This document shows, in pieces, positions 36,161 through 48,500 of a stretch of DNA of 64,000 nucleotides. The notes beneath the pieces are model-generated. The model searched no databases. It was not told where the DNA came from and saw only the letters and a list, made by a program, of their open reading frames with translations. The stretch is taken from the NCBI GenBank assembly GCA_911728435.2, contig CAJVRQ020000086.1:34115-98114 (forward strand). Reading direction: 5' to 3'. The translations under genes and the position numbers were made by a program. This stretch comes from Apoderus coryli (Eukaryota; Arthropoda; Insecta; Coleoptera; Attelabidae). Numbering within the stretch: the first letter of the stretch is position 1; every line of letters starts with the position of its first letter.

Positions 36161-36352
36161 TGTTTTTGATAATAATGGACTGTATTAATATAAATTCTTA
36201 TTAACTTTTTATTCATCAATAATTGACATTTTACAAAATTATTCTGACATTACATTTCTTATTTTGACAACATGACAAAACATTAATCATGACTACTAGA
36301 AAATTAGATATCTATTAATGTTATAATTCCAAGAGATAATTAATCTTTAACA
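36161..36352 (-). repeat. 5' LTR of BEL-2 (192 bp)
   Basis: The copy reads the same as 28940-29131 by eye. In element sense it runs TGTTAAAGATTAATTATC to CAAAAACA. AATAAA occurs on the minus strand at 36208-36213, a candidate poly(A) signal. At 192 bp it is at the short end for BEL/Pao. It should hold the promoter, although no TATA box stands out in such AT-rich sequence. Confidence 0.95.
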
Positions 36353-36356
36353 ACGC
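36353..36356 (+). repeat. Target-site duplication ACGC, right copy (BEL-2)
   Basis: ACGC follows the LTR end CTTTAACA and continues directly as satellite (ACGCTCTAATTCG). It matches 28936-28939. Confidence 0.9.
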
Positions 36357-36885
36357 TCTAATTCGTTCTAATTTGCTTTTTTATGCCTAATCTAATTTCT
36401 TTTGACTAATAAAATTTACTTTTAATTTCTAAGTGAGAAAACAGCTTTTTGGGAGCCATTTGAAAAGTTTAATTCTAAATAACAAAATTTTAGTAACAAA
36501 ACGCTCTAAATCGTTCTAATTTGCTTTTTTATGCTTAATCTAATTTTATTAGTATAAAATTTACTTTTAAATTCCAAGTGAGAAAACAGCTTTTTGGGAG
36601 CCATTTGAAAAGTTTAATTCTAAATAACAAAATTTTAGTAACAAAACGCGCTAATTCGTTCTAAATTGCTTATTTACGCTTAGTCTAACTTATTTTCACT
36701 AATAAAATTTACTTTTAAATTCTAAGTGTGAAAACAGCTTTTTGGGAGCCATTTGAAAAGTTTAATTCTAAATAACAAAATTTTAGTAACAAAACGCTCT
36801 AATTCGTTCTAATTTGCTTTTTTATGCTTAATCTAATTTCTTTTGACTAATAAAATTTACTTTTAATTTCTAAGTGAGAAAACAG

Positions 36886-36967
36886 CTTTTTGGGAGCCAT
36901 TTGAAACGTTTAATTAGAATTAAACGTTTCAAATGGCTCCCAAAAAGCCATGTTATTTAGAAATAAC
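36886..36967 (+). repeat. Fold-back: perfect 30-bp inverted repeat plus a second small hairpin in the satellite
   Basis: Bases 36886-36915 and 36918-36947 are perfect inverted copies with a 2-bp spacer (AG). The arm runs from CTTTTTGGGAGCC to GTTTAATT, so the right arm is a satellite piece in reverse orientation. Directly after it, GTTATTT (36952-36958) pairs with AAATAAC (36961-36967) across AG. Normal monomer sequence resumes afterwards. The structure looks like a replication template switch rather than an inserted element. Confidence 0.9.
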
Positions 36968-39900
36968 AAAATTTTATTAACAAAACGCTCTAATTCGTTC
37001 TAATTTGCTTTTTTATGCTTAATCTAACTTATTTTCACTAATAAAATTTACTTTTAATTTCTAAGTGAGAAAACAGCTTTTTGGGAGCCATTTGAAAAGT
37101 TTAATTCTAAATAACAAAATTTCAGTAACAAAACGCGCTAAATCGTTCTAATTTGCTTTTTTATGCTTAATCTAATTTATTTAGACTAATAAAATTTACT
37201 TTTAAATTCTAAGTGAGAAAACAGCTTTTTGGGAGCCATTTGAAACGTTTAATTCTAAATAACAAAATTTTAGTAACAAAACGCTCTAATTCGTTCTAAT
37301 TTGCTTTTTTATGCTTAATCTAATTTCTTTTGACTAATAAAATTTACTTTTAAATTCTAAGTGAGAAAACAGCTTTTTGGGAGCCATTTGAACGTTTAAT
37401 TCTAAATATCAAAATTTTAGTAACAAAACGCGCTAATTCGTTCTAAATTGCTTATTTACGCTTAATCTAACTTATTTTCACCAATAAAATTTACTTTTAA
37501 ATTCTAAGTGTGAAAACAGCTTTTTGGGAGCCATTTGAAAAGTTTAATTCTAAATAACAAAATTTTAGTAACAAAACGCGCTAATTCGTTGTAAATTGCT
37601 TATTTACGCTTAATCTAACTTATTTTCACTAATAAAATTTACTTTTAAATTCTAAGTAAGAAAACAGCTTTTTGGGAGCCATTTGAAAAGTTTAATTCTA
37701 AATAACAAAATTTCAGTAACAAAACGCTCTAATTCGTTCTAATTTGCTTTTTTATGCTTAATCTAATTTCTTTTGACTAATAAAATTTACTTTTAATTTC
37801 TAAGTGAGAAAACAGCTTTTTGGGAGCCATTTGAAACGTTTAATTCTAAATAACAAAATTTTAGTAACAAAACGCTCTATTTCGTTCTAATTTGCTTTTT
37901 TATGCCTAATCTAATTTCTTTTGACTAATAAAATTTACTTTTAATTTCTAAGTGAGAAAACAGCTTTTTGGGAGCCATTTGAAAAGTTTAATTCTAAATA
38001 ACAAAATTTTAGTAACAAAACGCTCTAAATCGTTCTAATTTGCTTTTTTATGCTTAATCTAATTTTATTAGTATAAAATTTACTTTTAAATTCCAAGTGA
38101 GAAAACAGCTTTTTGGGAGCCATTTGAAAAATTTAATTCTAAATAACAAAATTTTAGTAACAAAACGCGCTAATTCGTTCTAAATTGCTTATTTACGCTT
38201 AGTCTAACTTATTTTCACTAATAAAATTTACTTTTAAATTCTAAGTGTGAAAACAGCTTTTTGGGAGCCATTTGAAAAGTTTAATTCTAAATAACAAAAT
38301 TTTAGTAACAAAACGCGCTAATTCGTTGTAAATTGCTTATTTACGCTTAATCTAACTTATTTTCACTAATAAAATTTACTTTTAAATTCTAAGTAAGAAA
38401 ACAGCTTTTTGGGAGCCATTTGAAAAGTTTAATTCTAAATAACAAAATTTTAGTAACAAAACGCTCTAATTCGTTCTAATTTGCTTTTTTATGCTTAATC
38501 TAATTTCTTTTGACTAATAAAATTTACTTTTAATTTCTAAGTGAGAAAACAGCTTTTTGGGAGCCATTTGAAACGTTTAATTCTAAATAACAAAATTTTA
38601 TTAACAAAACGCTCTAATTCGTTCTAATTTGCTTTTTTATGCTTAATCTAACTTATTTTCACTAATAAAATTTACTTTTAATTTCTAAGTGAGAAAACAG
38701 CTTTTTGGGAGCCATTTGAAAAGTTTAATTATTCTAAATAACAAAATTTCAGTAACAAAACGCGCTAAATCGTTCTAATTTGCTTTTTTATGCTTAATCT
38801 AATTTCTTTAGACTAATAAAATTTACTTTTAAATTCTAAGTGAGAAAACAGCTTTTTGGGAGCCATTTGAAACGTTTAATTCTAAATAACAAAATTTTAG
38901 TAACAAAACGCTCTAATTCGTTCTAATTTGCTTTTTTATGCTTAATCTAATTTCTTTTGACTAATAAAATTTACTTTTAAATTCTAAGTGAGAAAACAGC
39001 TTTTTGGGAGCCATTTGAACGTTTAATTCTAAATATCAAAATTTTAGTAACAAAACGCGCTAATTCGTTCTAAATTGCTTATTTACGCTTAATCTAACTT
39101 ATTTTCACTAATAAAATTTACTTTTAAATTCCAAGTGAGAAAACAGCTTTTTGGGAGCCATTTGAAAAGTTTAATTCTAAATAACAAAATTTTAGTAACA
39201 AAACGCGCTAATTCGTTCTAAATTGCTTATTTACGCTTAATCTAACTTATTTTCACTAATAAAATTTACTTTTAAATTCCAAGTGAGAAAACAGCTTTTT
39301 GGGAGCCATTTGAAAAGTTTAATTCTAAATAACAAAATTTTAGTAACAAAACGCGCTAAATCGTTCTAATTTGCTTTTTTATGCTTAATCTAATTTCTTT
39401 AGACTAATAAAATTTACTTTTAATTTCTAAGTGAGAAAACAGCTTTTTGGGAGCCATTTGAAAAGTTTAATTCTAAATAACAAAATTTTAGTAACAAAAC
39501 GCGCTAAATCGTTCTAATTTGCTTTTTTATGCTTAATCTAATTTCTTTAGACTAATAAAATTTACTTTTAATTTCTAAGTGAGAAAACAGCTTTTTGGGA
39601 GCCATTTGAAAAGTTTAATTCTAAATAACAAAATTTTAGTAACAAAACGCGCTAATTCGTTCTAAATTGCTTATTTACGCTTAATCTAACTTATTTTCAC
39701 TAATAAAATTTACTTTTAAATTCCAAGTGAGAAAACAGCTTTTTGGGAGCCATTTGAAAAGTTTAATTCTAAATAACAAAATTTTAGTAACAAAACGCGC
39801 TAAATCGTTCTAATTTGCTTTTTTATGCTTAATCTAATTTCTTTAGACTAATAAAATTTACTTTTAATTTCTAAGTGAGAAAACAGCTTTTTGGGAGCTA

Positions 39901-40500
39901 TTTGAAACGTTTAATTCTAAATAACAATATTTTAGTAACAAAACGCGCTAATTCGTTCTAAATTGCTTATTTACGCTTAATCTAACTTATTTTCACTAAT
40001 AAAATTTACTTTTAAATTCCAAGTGAGAAAACAGCTTTTTGGGAGCCATTTGAAAAGTTTAATTCTAAATAACAAAATTTTAGTAACAAAACGCGCTAAA
40101 TCGTTCTAATTTGCTTTTTTATGCTTAATCTAATTTCTTTAGACTAATAAAATTTACTTTTAATTTCTAAGTGAGAAAACAGCTTTTTGGGAGCTATTTG
40201 AAACGTTTAATTCTAAATAACAATATTTTAGTAACAAAACGCTCTAATTCGTTCTAAATTGTTTATTTACGCTTAATCTAACTTATTTTCACTAATAAAA
40301 TTTACTTTTAAATTCTAAGTGAGAAAACAGCTTTTTGGGAGCCATTTGAACGTTTAATTCTAAATAACAAAATTTTAGTAACAAAACGCGCTAAATCGTT
40401 CTAATTTGCTTTTTTATGCTTAATCTAATTTCTTTAGACTAATAAAATTTACTTTTAATTTCTAAGTGAGAAAACAGCTTTTTGGGAGCTATTTGAAACG

Positions 40501-40520
40501 TTGTTATTTAGAAAAATAAC
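40501..40520 (+). repeat. Micro-inversion / small hairpin in the satellite
   Basis: TTGTTATTTAGAA (40501-40513) is the reverse complement of the monomer piece TTCTAAATAACAA that normally stands here. The forward AAATAAC then follows, giving a 7-bp stem with loop AGAA. It is at the same place in the monomer as the fold-back at 36886-36967 but has different endpoints. Confidence 0.8.
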
Positions 40521-40949
40521 AATATTTTAGTAACAAAACGCTCTAATGCGTTCTAAATTGTTTATTTACGCTTAATCTAACTTATTTTCACTAATAAAAT
40601 TTACTTTTAAATTCTAAGTAAGAAAACAGCTTTTTGGGAGCCATTTGAAAAGTTTAATTCTAAATAACAAAATTTTAGTAACAAAACGCTCTAATTCGTT
40701 CTAATTTGCTTTTTTATGCTTAATCTAATTTCTTTTGACTAATAAAATTTACTTTTAAATTCTAAGTGAGAAAACAGCTTTTTGGGAGCCATTTGAAAAG
40801 TTTAATTCTAAATAACAAAATTTTAGTAACAAAACGCTCTAATTCGTTCTAATTTGCTTTTTTATGCTTAATCTAATTTCTTTTGACTAATAAAATTTAC
40901 TTTTAAATTCTAAGTGAGAAAACAGCTTTTTGGGAGCCATTTGAACGTT

Positions 40950-43900
40950 TAATTCTAAATATCAATATTTTAGTAACAAAACGCGCTAATTCGTTCTAAA
41001 TTGCTTATTTACGCTTAATCTAACTTATTTTCACTAATAAAATTTACTTTTAAATTCTAATTGAGAAAACAGCTTTTTGTGAGCCATTGGAACGTTTAAT
41101 TCTAAATAACAAAATTTTAGTAACAAAACGCGCTAATTCGTTGTAAATTGCTTATTTACGCGTAATCTAACTTATTTTCACTAATAAAATTTACTTTTAA
41201 ATTCTAAGTAAGAAAACAGCTTTTTGGGAGCCATTTGAATAGTTTAATTCTAAATAACAAAATTTTAGTAAAAAAACGCTCTAATTCGTTCTAATTTGCT
41301 TTTTTATGCTTAATCTAATTTCTTTTGACTAATAAAATTTACTTTTAATTTCTAAGTGAGAAAACAGCTTTTTGGGAGCCATTTGTAACGTTTAATTCTA
41401 AATAACAAAATTTTAGTAACAAAACGCTCTAATTCGTTCTAATTTGCTTTTTTATGCTTAATCTAATTTCTTTTGACTAATAAAATTTACTTTTAATTTC
41501 TAAGTGAGAAAACAGCTTTTTGGGAGCTATTTGAAACGTTTAATTCTAAATAACAATATTTTAGTAACAAAACGCTCTAATTCGTTCTAAATTGTTTATT
41601 TACGCTTAATCTAACTTATTTTCACTAATAAAATTTACTTTTAAATTCTAAGTGAGAAAACAGCTTTTTGGGAGCCATTTGAACGTTTAATTCTAAATAA
41701 CAAAATTTTAGTAACAAAACGCGCTAATTCGTTGTAAATTGCTTATTTACGCTTAATCTAACTTATTTTCACTAATAAAATTTACTTTTAATTTCTAAGT
41801 GAGAAAACAGCTTTTTGTGAGCCATTTGAACGTTTAATTCTAAATATCAAAGTTTTAGTAACAAAACGAGCTAATTCGTTCTAAATTGCTTATTTACGCT
41901 TAATCTAACTTATTTTCACTAATAAAATTTACTTTTAAATTCTAAGTGAGAAAACAGCTTTTTGGGAGCCATTTGGAAAGTTTAATTCTAAATAACAAAA
42001 TTTCAGTAACAAAACGCGCTAAATCGTTCTAATTTGCTTTTTTATGATTAATCTAATTTCTTTTGACTAATAAAATTTACTTTTAAATTCTAAGTGAGAA
42101 AACAGCTTTTTGGGAGCCATTTGAACGTTTAATTCTAAATATCAAAATTTTAGTAACAAAACGCGCTAATACGTTGTAAATTGCTCATTTACGCTTAATC
42201 TAACTTATTTTCACTAATAAAATTTACTTTTAAATTCTAAGTATGAAAACAGCTTTTTGGGAGCCATTTGAAAAGTTTAATTCTAAATAACAAAATTTTA
42301 GTAACAAAACGCTCTAATTCGTTCTAATTTGCTTTTTTATGCTTAATCTAATTTCTTTTGACTAATAAAATTTCCTTTTAATTTCTAAGTGAGAAAACAG
42401 CTTTTTGGGAGCCATTTGAAAAGTTTAATTCTAAATAACAAAATTTTAGTAACAAAACGCTCTAAATCGTTCTAGTTTGCTTTTTTATGCTTAATCTAAT
42501 TTCTTTAGACTAATAAAATTTACTTTTAAATTCCAAGTGAGAAAACAGCTTTTTGGGAGCCATTTGAAAAGTTTAATTCTAAATAACAAAATTTTAGTAA
42601 CAAAACGCTCTAATTCGTTCTAATTTGCTTTTTTATGCTTAATCTAATTTCTTTAGACTAATAAAATTTACTTTTAAATTCCAAGTGAGAAAACAGCTTT
42701 TTGGGAGCCATTTGAAAAGTTTAATTCTAAATAACAAAATTTTAGTAACAAAACGCGCTAATTCGTTCTAAATTGCTTATTTACGCTTAATCTAACTTAT
42801 TTTCACTAATAAAATTTACTTTTAAATTCCAAGTGAGAAAACAGCTTTTTGGGAGCCATTTGAAAAGTTTAATTCTAAATAACAAAATTTTAGTAACAAA
42901 ACGCGCTAAATCGTTCTAATTTGCTTTTAATCTAATTTTAATCTAATTTCTTTAGACTAATAAAATTTACTTTTAATTTCTAAGTGAGAAAACAGCTTTT
43001 TGGGAGCTATTTGAAACGTTTAATTCTAAATAACAATATTTTAGTAACAAAACGCTCTAATTCGTTCTAAATTGTTTATTTACGCTTAATCTAACTTATT
43101 TTCACTAATAAAATTTACTTTTAAATTCTAAGTGAGAAAACAGCTTTTTGGGAGCCATTTGAACGTTTAATTCTAAATAACAAAATTTTAGTAACAAAAC
43201 GCGCTAATTCGTTGTAAATTGCTTATTTACGCTTAATCTAACTCATTTTCACTAATAAAATTTACTTTTAAATTCCAAGTGAGAAAACAGCTTTTTGGGA
43301 GCCATTTGAAAAGTTTAATTCTAAATAACAAAATTTTAGTAACAAAACGCGCTAATTCGTTCTAAATTGCTTATTTACGCTTAATCTAACTTATTTTCAC
43401 TAATAAAATTTACTTTTAAATTCCAAGTGAGAAAACAGCTTTTTGGGAGCCATTTGAATAGTTTAATTCTAAATAACAAAATTTTAGTAACAAAACGCTC
43501 TAATTCGTTCTAATTTGCTTTTTTATGCTTAATCTAATTTCTTTTGACTAATAAAATTTACTTTTAATTTCTAAGTGAGAAAACAGCTTTTTGGGAGCCA
43601 TTTGTAACGTTTAATTCTAAATAACAAAATTTTAGTAACAAAACGCTCTAATTCGTTCTAATTTGCTTTTTTATGCTTAATCTAATTTCTTTTGACTAAT
43701 AAAATTTACTTTTAATTTCTAAGTGAGAAAACAGCTTTTTGGGAGCTATTTGAAACGTTTAATTCTAAATAACAATATTTTAGTAACAAAACGCTCTAAT
43801 TCGTTCTAAATTGTTTATTTACGCTTAATCTAACTTATTTTCACTAATAAAATTTACTTTTAAATTCTAAGTGAGAAAACAGCTTTTTGGGAGCCATTTG

Positions 43901-46900
43901 AACGTTTAATTCTAAATAACAAAATTTTAGTAACAAAACGCGCTAATTCGTTGTAAATTGCTTATTTACGCTTAATCTAACTTATTTTCACTAATAAAAT
44001 TTACTTTTAATTTCTAAGTGAGAAAACAGCTTTTTGTGAGCCATTTGAACGTTTAATTCTAAATATCAAAGTTTTAGTAACAAAACAAGCTAATTCGTTC
44101 TAAATTGCTTATTTACGCTTAATCTAACTTATTTTCACTAATAAAATTTACTTTTAAATTCTAAGTGAGAAAACAGCTTTTTGGGAGCCATTTGGAAAGT
44201 TTAATTCTAAATAACAAAATTTCAGTAACAAAACGCGCTAAATCGTTCTAATTTGCTTTTTTATGATTAATCTAATTTCTTTTGACTAATAAAATTTACT
44301 TTTAAATTCTAAGTGAGAAACAGCTTTTTGGGAGCCATTTGAACGTTTAATTCTAAATATCAAAATTTTAGTAACAAAACGCGCTAATTCGTTGTAAATT
44401 GCTCATTTACGCTTAATCTAACTTATTTTCACTAATAAAATTTACTTTTAAATTCTAAGTATGAAAACAGCTTTTTGGGAGCCATTTGAAAAGTTTAATT
44501 CTAAATAACAAAATTTTAGTAACAAAACGCTCTAATTCGTTCTAATTTGCTTTTTTATGCTTAATCTAATTTCTTTTGACTAATAAAATTTACTTTTAAT
44601 TTCTAAGTGAGAAAACAGCTTTTTGGGAGCCATTTGAAAAGTTTAATTCTAAATAACAAAATTTTAGTAACAAAACGCTCTAAATCGTTCTAGTTTGCTT
44701 TTTTATGCTTAATCTAATTTCTTTAGACTAATAAAATTTACTTTTAAATTCCAAGTGAGAAAACAGCTTTTTGGGAGCCATTTGAAAAGTTTAATTCTAA
44801 ATAACAAAATTTTAGTAACAAAACGCTCTAATTCGTTCTAATTTGCTTTTTTATGCTTAATCTAATTTCTTTAGACTAATAAAATTTACTTTTAAATTCC
44901 AAGTGAGAAAACAGCTTTTTGGGAGCCATTTGAAAAGTTTAATTCTAAATAACAAAATTTTAGTAACAAAACGCGCTAATTCGTTCTAAATTGCTTATTT
45001 ACGCTTAATCTAACTTATTTTCACTAATAAAATTTACTTTTAAATTCCAAGTGAGAAAATAGCTTTTTGGGAGCCATTTGAAAAGTTTAATTCTAAATAA
45101 CAAAATTTTAGTAACAAAACGCGCTAAATCGTTCTAATTTGCTTTTAATCTAATTTTAATCTAATTTCTTTAGACTAATAAAATTTACTTTTAATTTCTA
45201 AGTGAGAAAACAGCTTTTTGGGAGCTATTTGAAACGTTTAATTCTAAATAACAATATTTTAGTAACAAAACGCTCTAATTCGTTCTAAATTGTTTATTTA
45301 CGCTTAATCTAACTTATTTTCACTAATAAAATTTACTTTTAAATTCTAAGTGAGAAAACAGCTTTTTGGGAGCCATTTGAACGTTTAATTCTAAATAACA
45401 AAATTTTAGTAACAAAACGCGCTAATTCGTTGTAAATTGCTTATTTACGCTTAATCTAACTCATTTTCACTAATAAAATTTACTTTTAAATTCCAAGTGA
45501 GAAAACAGCTTTTTGGGAGCCATTTGAAAAGTTTAATTCTAAATAACAAAATTTTAGTAACAAAACGCGCTAATTCGTTCTAAATTGCTTATTTACGCTT
45601 AATCTAACTTATTTTCACTAATAAAATTTACTTTTAAATTCCAAGTGAGAAAACAGCTTTTTGGGAGCCATTTGAAAAGTTTAATTCTAAATAACAAAAT
45701 TTTAGTAACAAAACGCGCTAAATCGTTCTAATTTGCTTTTTTATGCTTAATCTAATTTCTTTAGACTAATAAAATTTACTTTTAATTTCTAAGTGAGAAA
45801 ACAGCTTTTTGGGAGCTATTTGAAACGTTTAATTCTAAATAACAATATTTTAGTAACAAAACGCTCTAATTCGTTCTAAATTGTTTATTTACGCTTAATC
45901 TAACTTATTTTCACTAATAAAATTTACTTTTAAATTCTAAGTGAGAAAACAGCTTTTTGGGAGCCATTTGAACGTTTAATTCTAAATAACAAAATTTTAG
46001 TAACAAAACGCGCTAATTCGTTGTAAATTGCTTATTTACGCTTAATCTAACTTATTTTCACTAATAAAATTTACTTTTAATTTCTAAGTGAGAAAACAGC
46101 TTTTTGTGAGCCATTTGAACGTTTAATTCTAAATATCAAAGTTTTAGTAACAAAACGAGCTAATTCGTTCTAAATTGCTTATTTACGCTTAATCTAACTT
46201 ATTTTCACTAATAAAATTTACTTTTAAATTCTAAGTGAGAAAACAGCTTTTTGGGAGCCATTTGGAAAGTTTAATTCTAAATAACAAAATTTCAGTAACA
46301 AAACGCGCTAAATCGTTCTAATTTGCTTTTTTATGATTAATCTAATTTCTTTTGACTAATAAAATTTACTTTTAAATTCTAAGTGAGAAAACAGCTTTTT
46401 GGGAGCCATTTGAACGTTTAATTCTAAATATCAAAATTTTAGTAACAAAACGCGCTAATTCGTTGTAAATTGCTCATTTACGCTTAATCTAACTTATTTT
46501 CACTAATAAAATTTACTTTTAAATTCTAAGTATGAAAACAGCTTTTTGGGAGCCATTTGAAAAGTTTAATTCTAAATAACAAAATTTTAGTAACAAAACG
46601 CTCTAATTCGTTCTAATTTGCTTTTTTATGCTTAATCTAATTTCTTTTGACTAATAAAATTTACTTTTAATTTCTAAGTGAGAAAACAGCTTTTTGGGAG
46701 CCATTTGAAAAGTTTAATTCTAAATAACAAAATTTTAGTAACAAAACGCTCTAAATCGTTCTAGTTTGCTTTTTTATGCTTAATCTAATTTCTTTAGACT
46801 AATAAAATTTACTTTTAAATTCCAAGTGAGAAAACAGCTTTTTGGGAGCCATTTGAAAAGTTTAATTCTAAATAACAAAATTTTAGTAACAAAACGCTCT

Positions 46901-48110
46901 AATTCGTTCTAATTTGCTTTTTTATGCTTAATCTAATTTCTTTAGACTAATAAAATTTACTTTTAAATTCCAAGTGAGAAAACAGCTTTTTGGGAGCCAT
47001 TTGAAAAGTTTAATTCTAAATAACAAAATTTTAGTAACAAAACGCGCTAATTCATTCTAAATTGCTTATTTACGCTTAATCTAACTTATTTTCACTAATA
47101 AAATTTACTTTTAAATTCCAAGTGAGAAAACAGCTTTTTGGGAGCCATTTGAAAAGTTTAATTCTAAATAACAAAATTTTAGTAACAAAACGCGCTAAAT
47201 CGTTCTAATTTGCTTTTAATCTAATTTTAATCTAATTTCTTTAGACTAATAAAATTTACTTTTAATTTCTAAGTGAGAAAACAGCTTTTTGGGAGCTATT
47301 TGAAACGTTTAATTCTAAATAACAATATTTTAGTAACAAAACGCTCTAATTCGTTCTAAATTGTTTATTTACGCTTAATCTAACTTATTTTCACTAATAA
47401 AATTTACTTTTAAATTCTAAGTGAGAAAACAGCTTTTTGGGAGCCATTTGAACGTTTAATTCTAAATAACAAAATTTTAGTAACAAAACGCGCTAATTCG
47501 TTGTAAATTGCTTATTTACGCTTAATCTAACTCATTTTCACTAATAAAATTTACTTTTAAATTCCAAGTGAGAAAACAGCTTTTTGGGAGCCATTTGAAA
47601 AGTTTAATTCTAAATAACAAAATTTTAGTAACAAAACGCGCTAATTCGATCTAAATTGCTTATTTACGCTTAATCTAACTTATTTTCACTAATAAAATTT
47701 ACTTTTAAATTCCAAGTGAGAAAACAGCTTTTTGGGAGCCATTTGAAAAGTTTAATTCTAAATAACAAAATTTTAGTAACAAAACGCGCTAAATCGTTCT
47801 AATTTGCTTTTTTATGCTTAATCTAATTTCTTTAGACTAATAAAATTTACTTTTAATTTCTAAGTGAGAAAACAGCTTTTTGGGAGCTATTTGAAACGTT
47901 TAATTCTAAATAACAATATTTTAGTAACAAAACGCTCTAATTCGTTCTAAATTGTTTATTTACGCTTAATCTAACTTATTTTCACTAATAAAATTTACTT
48001 TTAAATTCTAAGTGAGAAAACAGCTTTTTGGGAGCCATTTGAACGTTTAATTCTAAATAACAAAATTTTAGTAACAAAACGCGCTAATTCGTTGTAAATT
48101 GCTTATTTAC
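40950..48110 (+). repeat. Higher-order repeat in array 2: 15-monomer and 14-monomer units
   Basis: The rare marker GCTTTTAATCTAATTTTAATC occurs at 42923, 45141 and 47212. AAGTATGAAAAC occurs at about 42241, 44459 and 46530. Both give steps of 2218 and 2071 bp. The two units differ by exactly one 147-148 bp monomer, so one monomer was gained or lost between otherwise near-identical blocks. The piggyBac relic at 48117 sits in the next copy of the unit. Confidence 0.85.
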
Positions 48111-48112
48111 GC

Positions 48113-48116
48113 TTAA
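48113..48116 (+). repeat. TTAA target site, left copy (piggyBac)
   Basis: TTAA is part of the normal monomer sequence ACGCTTAATCTAAC and is duplicated at 49533-49536. Precise TTAA duplication is diagnostic of the piggyBac superfamily. Confidence 0.95.
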
Positions 48117-48129
48117 CCCATTAAAGCCC
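48117..48129 (+). repeat. piggyBac terminal inverted repeat, left
   Basis: CCCATTAAAGCCC next to TTAA. The partner is 49520-49532, GGGCACTAATGGG, whose complement is CCCATTAGTGCCC (two differences in 13). Confidence 0.85.
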
Positions 48130-48132
48130 ATT

Positions 48133-48148
48133 GGCACATAAATGTGCC
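48133..48148 (+). repeat. Subterminal near-palindrome, copy 1
   Basis: GGCACATAAATGTGCC: 7-bp arms GGCACAT and ATGTGCC around AA. It lies 16 bp inside the left end. Repeated subterminal palindromes are plausible transposase-binding sites; this is inferred. Confidence 0.85.
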
Positions 48149-48484
48149 AGCGTTATTTTCTTTTATTTTTCAAAACTCCCCAAACTGAGCTGTTCTAGAT
48201 ATATACTGAACTATTCCTTGCGTTGTTATTTACAGGTCATAATTTTTTTTTAGATTTTACAGTGCTTGATTTTTGAGAAATTAATGAAAACCTAACCCAC
48301 TGTGAAGCATCTTACTACACCTGTCTGCACTGATATAAATATACATTTTTTTTCTACTTTTAATTACTTTACTAGTTGTTACATTTTTCATTTTGTTATT
48401 GATAAATATTCATTGTAACGATATTCAACGAAACCATAAGTTTTTTTATAACATAAATTTTATTATGAAGGAAAAAAAACCATT

Positions 48485-48500
48485 GGCACATAAATGTGCC
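48485..48500 (+). repeat. Subterminal near-palindrome, copy 2
   Basis: The same 16 bases as copy 1, also preceded by CCATT and followed by AG, so about 23 bp are shared. It lies about 350 bp downstream and upstream of the remnant ATG at 48673. Confidence 0.85.

Larger units (their letters stand above)
28940..36352 (-). mobile_element. Complete BEL/Pao LTR retrotransposon (BEL-2), interrupted by a DNA transposon
   Basis: The element is 7413 bp with 192-bp LTRs at both ends, a 4-bp target duplication ACGC, a primer-binding site next to the 5' LTR, and a gag-pol gene on the minus strand. Without the 1384-bp DNA transposon at 30703-32086 and the extra TTA, it would be about 6.0 kb, a normal BEL size. 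I see no difference between the LTRs, and the coding frame has no stop of its own, so the insertion is young. It landed in the 148-bp satellite. The single-frame gag-protease-RT-RNase H-integrase order and the lack of a separate env gene fit BEL/Pao. Confidence 0.95.
36353..48116 (+). repeat. 148-bp satellite, array 2 (about 80 monomers)
   Basis: This continues the same satellite, in the same orientation as array 1, with the same A and B monomers. Extra local variants appear: TTTTTATGCCTAATC, a 3-bp shorter monomer carrying TTTTATTAGTATAAAA (36543, 38063), TTTATGATTAATC, and a monomer with CTTTTAATCTAATTTTAATC. The array ends at a TTAA into which the piggyBac relic inserted. Two fold-back micro-inversions are listed separately. 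No gene is seen. Confidence 0.98.

Noticed and set aside
28940..36352. An env-like third gene in BEL-2 (the 218-codon ORF)
   Set aside because: It has no signal peptide or membrane segment, lies inside the terminal repeats of a different transposon, and stands between RNase H and integrase rather than after pol.
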